DNA of 7,081 nt from Bacillota bacterium. GTDB lineage: Bacteria; Bacillota; Clostridia; Lachnospirales; Cellulosilyticaceae. The DNA is taken from the NCBI GenBank assembly GCA_023410675.1, contig JAEYPM010000047.1, positions 1 to 7,081 of the forward strand, read 5' to 3'. The notes under the pieces are model-generated. The model saw only the letters and a program-made list of their open reading frames with translations, was not told where the DNA came from and ran no database searches. Position numbers and translations under genes: made by a program. Shown here one piece after another: positions 5,283-7,081 of the stretch (its first letter is position 1; each line of letters opens with the position of its first letter).

Positions 5283-6263
5283 TTACTGGCCTTTAATTAG
5301 ATAATCAAAGATTAACTCACCAGCATCATTTACGTACCCATAAACCCTAGTGTGATCACCTGCTGTTGCTACTTTGATCTTATAGGTATATTCTATTCCT
5401 CCTTTAGTAATTATTTCTTTTTCAGTTAACTTAATTATACCTGAAGTTCCTGATCTCCTTGGAGCTAGGCCTTTATCCATAGCATTTTGAAACTTTTTAT
5501 CAAGACCCATTTTTTTCAGTGTTTTCATTACTTTACTATCTATGATTCTCTTCTCTGGCAATCCTAACTGAGTTAATTTATTCAGTTTACCATAATCATC
5601 CCATGCACTGTTTCCTGCATTACTTCCTACACTTAAAGCTATACCAACACCTGCACCTGCAACAGCTACTCCAGCCACTGCTTCTGTAGCACCTACAGCT
5701 GTTAATGGTATAGTAATTACCTCATCACCTGGAATAGCTACTAATAAACATGCTCCTGAAGCTCCAGCAATAAATTTTGCTACCCCTGATGCGATCATGG
5801 GTACCCCTTCCATAATGAATATTGCACTTTCATGCAAAGCTATTGCACATATCGCAAGTTCAGTAAGCATCTTTGATCTAAGATAGTCTTCATTTTGTTC
5901 TAGTTTTTCTAGTGTTATATCTTCACCATTTAAATTAAATATATTAATAAAGAATAGAACAGCTGACTTTACTTTACCTTTTGATGGGAAATATATATCC
6001 ACATGGAAAGACAATTCATACTCTTGCAAACTATTCAGTATAGATATTATTGTATCTTTATCTGGAAATAAAGAGTCAATATATGCCATGAGCATTCCAT
6101 ACATTACCATGTCTTGATGCTCACATTGTTGTAAATAAGAATTAACATATGGTTGCTTTGAAAAATCAACTATTCCATTTATGTCAATCACTATATCTTT
6201 TTCTATATTATGTAAATTTAATCTGTCTTCCCCTAAAGTAACATCTGTTCTTATATTTGACAA
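5283..6263 (-). CDS. Polymorphic-toxin cassette 2: pre-toxin region plus RelE-like tip
   Basis: 326 residues from the TTG at 6263, but the frame is open up to the TGA at 6536-6534 and was very probably the C-terminal half of the VWA protein encoded beyond it. Residues 1-225 are the pre-toxin region shared with cassette 1, including a Gly/Ala-rich hydrophobic stretch (about 135-213) ending in NAGNSAWDDY. Residues 241-326 are unique: GLAPRRSGTSGIIKL (265-279), EYTYKIKV (291-298), TRVYGYVNDAGELIFDYL (305-322). The order Arg/Gly-rich turn, Tyr-x-x-Lys/Arg strand, Arg-Val-Tyr strand and terminal strand recalls RelE/ParE-type RNases, but I would not go beyond 'RelE-like'. The region upstream of 6263 in this frame encodes a Ca-binding repeat and QYLRAKLCDKG. 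There is no ATG before residue 52 and no ribosome binding site at the TTG. Separate expression is therefore doubtful. Confidence 0.75.
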   Translation of the reverse strand: MSNIRTDVTLGEDRLNLHNIEKDIVIDINGIVDFSKQPYVNSYLQQCEHQDMVMYGMLMAYIDSLFPDKDTIISILNSLQEYELSFHVDIYFPSKGKVKSAVLFFINIFNLNGEDITLEKLEQNEDYLRSKMLTELAICAIALHESAIFIMEGVPMIASGVAKFIAGASGACLLVAIPGDEVITIPLTAVGATEAVAGVAVAGAGVGIALSVGSNAGNSAWDDYGKLNKLTQLGLPEKRIIDSKVMKTLKKMGLDKKFQNAMDKGLAPRRSGTSGIIKLTEKEIITKGGIEYTYKIKVATAGDHTRVYGYVNDAGELIFDYLIKGQ

Positions 6264-6455
6264 GTCTATTTCTTCATCTACAAGAATCCAATCTGTCCCT
6301 GTAAATTTATAAGTTTCACCTTCCGTACTTCCCTTGTCACATAACTTAGCTCTTAAGTATTGTTCACCATATTTTGCTTGACCTATGTAGATATCTTTAT
6401 TCCCTATTCTTACCTTATACCATAGACCTTTGATGGTATTTATAAATGGATATTC

Positions 6456-6491
6456 ATCATCTTTATCTTCTAGTCCATCATCATCACTGTC
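6456..6491 (-). other. Ca-binding repeat 2 (DSDDDGLEDKDD)
   Basis: Second loop of the same pattern, downstream of the TGA and in phase with repeat 1. It links the VWA half to the pre-toxin half of one original gene. Confidence 0.75.
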
Positions 6492-6533
6492 TTTTATGGT
6501 AGGATCTGATTTAAGTGGCAGTACTCTTAGTTC

Positions 6534-6536
6534 TCA
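6534..6536 (-). other. In-frame TGA splitting the VWA-toxin gene
   Basis: The same frame is clearly protein-coding on both sides (VWA and Ca-repeat before, Ca-repeat and pre-toxin after). TGA is not used as a terminal stop by any other gene here, but Trp is always TGG and no other in-frame TGA occurs in an intact gene. A changed genetic code is therefore unlikely. A nonsense mutation or a base error is the plain explanation. Confidence 0.8.
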
Positions 6537-7081
6537 AAGTTCAGTTAAAAACGGAAGGTTCTCAAATGCCTCAGCATCATAGAATGGATATGTTTGAACC
6601 CATAGCCCTCCAAGCATTGGTAAGTTAAATCTACCATCTTCTTTTAGTTCAATATACTTCCACTCAACTTCATCACTGTCTGTTAAACCATCCTCATCAG
6701 TGTCTGTTTGTCCCATGAGTTTTAGAGGGGCTGCTAAATTTATTTCTTTTAATGTATTACTTGCTATGATTTTAAAGTCTGTTCCTTGTGAAATGTTGTT
6801 TATGACAAAATTAGTGTATTCTTCTGCAAAGTTTACCTTCTTAAACATATTTATTTTTATGCCGTTGCAATTTTCTGCCCATTTGTCATATGCATCAAGT
6901 GTATGTAACGTAGCAACACTCACACTAATATCTTTAGCATTTAGTTTATCAAATAATTCATAAACATCATTATAGCCATGGTCATTATCAATTCTATAGG
7001 ACTTGTCTGTAATAAGAAGTGCAAAACGATTTGAATTTTGTCTAAATGGGAATTCCTCTACATAGCCAAATGCACCTATTG
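6534..7081 (-). CDS. VWA-domain protein with Ca-binding repeat, partial at the window edge, ended by an in-frame TGA
   Basis: The frame is open from the right edge. Its first part (7079 to about 6787) is the C-terminal portion of a VWA domain. It contains FRQNSNRFALLITDKSY, where the Asp is the expected third MIDAS ligand, then NDHGYNDVYEL, DISVSVATLHT and the closing helix ending FVINNIS. Next comes DTDEDGLTDSDE (6704-6669), an aspartate-rich Ca-binding repeat of the thrombospondin type 3 kind. The frame then meets TGA at 6536-6534 inside FLTEL-stop-ELRVLPLKSDP. The following codons stay in phase and continue with DSDDDGLEDKDD and the pre-toxin region. One substitution therefore separates this part from toxin cassette 2. 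An extracellular or surface delivery protein is the likely original role. The MIDAS DxSxS motif and signal peptide would lie beyond the window edge. Confidence 0.8.
   Translation of the reverse strand, partial: IGAFGYVEEFPFRQNSNRFALLITDKSYRIDNDHGYNDVYELFDKLNAKDISVSVATLHTLDAYDKWAENCNGIKINMFKKVNFAEEYTNFVINNISQGTDFKIIASNTLKEINLAAPLKLMGQTDTDEDGLTDSDEVEWKYIELKEDGRFNLPMLGGLWVQTYPFYDAEAFENLPFLTEL
6669..6704 (-). other. Ca-binding repeat 1 (DTDEDGLTDSDE)
   Basis: DxDxDGLxDxDE pattern of thrombospondin type 3-like Ca-binding loops, directly after the VWA domain. Such loops stiffen extracellular proteins when Ca is bound. Confidence 0.75.
6959..7081. repeat. Terminal direct repeat, right copy
   Basis: Exact partner of bases 1-123. 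Here the minus-strand reading frame is open across the whole repeat and runs on into the rest of the VWA gene. Joining base 7081 to base 124 would extend that frame by seven further codons before a stop. Confidence 0.95.

Noticed and set aside
6534..6536. TGA read as Trp, Gly or selenocysteine
   Set aside because: Trp is encoded by TGG in every intact gene, no other TGA is found inside one, and no obvious selenocysteine hairpin is seen after the codon.
6700..6963. Plus-strand open frame with hydrophobic segments
   Set aside because: Antisense to the VWA domain, whose motifs are clear on the minus strand.
1..7081. Phage genome with direct terminal repeats
   Set aside because: No capsid, terminase, portal, lysis or replication gene. 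The content is toxin cassettes and insertion sequences.
1..7081. Small plasmid
   Set aside because: The unit could be circular, but I see no Rep protein, iteron cluster, partition or mobilisation gene.

Overview
AT-rich DNA, probably from a low-GC Firmicute of the Clostridia type. The support is the A/T-ending codon use, AGGAG-type ribosome binding sites, transposases of the IS30 and IS110 families, and a von Willebrand A (VWA) protein with calcium-binding repeats of a kind common in clostridia. No rRNA, tRNA, CRISPR array, replication gene or complete metabolic gene is visible.

The main content is a minus-strand array of polymorphic-toxin cassettes, read from the right end leftwards. (1) 7081-5283: C-terminal part of a VWA protein, two aspartate-rich Ca-binding repeats, a shared pre-toxin region and toxin tip 2, interrupted by one in-frame TGA at 6534-6536. 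(2) 5274-5058: a decayed immunity gene followed by the remnant of another copy of the toxin-2 tip. (3) 5057-4719: an intact small immunity-like gene with a strong ribosome binding site. (4) 4677-3478: a plus-strand IS30-family element between cassettes, flanked by a 13-bp direct repeat. (5) 3374-2268: a second cassette that starts abruptly inside the same pre-toxin region (an orphan cassette) and carries a different toxin tip. (6) 2253-1711: its likely immunity gene. (7) 1710-1243: AT-rich DNA with a 16-bp perfect inverted repeat and a doubtful coding remnant. (8) 1242-556: a plus-strand IS110-family transposase remnant, truncated at its N-terminus, internally deleted and carrying a TAG. (9) 554-333: remnant of another small immunity-like gene. 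(10) 168-1: a frame-broken VWA fragment.

The first 123 bases are identical to the last 123, and both copies lie exactly at the window ends. The VWA similarity runs on past the inner edge of the left copy. This is what a closed 6,958-bp unit looks like: a circular molecule, or a tandem repeat collapsed in assembly. With no replication gene visible, a collapsed chromosomal array or a recombination-generated circle is as likely as a plasmid.

Working model (inference): a cell carries a secreted VWA/Ca-repeat delivery protein whose C-terminal toxin tip can be exchanged through the conserved pre-toxin region. Silent tips and spare immunity genes are stored downstream, and insertion sequences and decay have broken up the array. 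Both toxin tips may be RNase-like domains; this is judged by motif only. Neither intact immunity protein is recognised.
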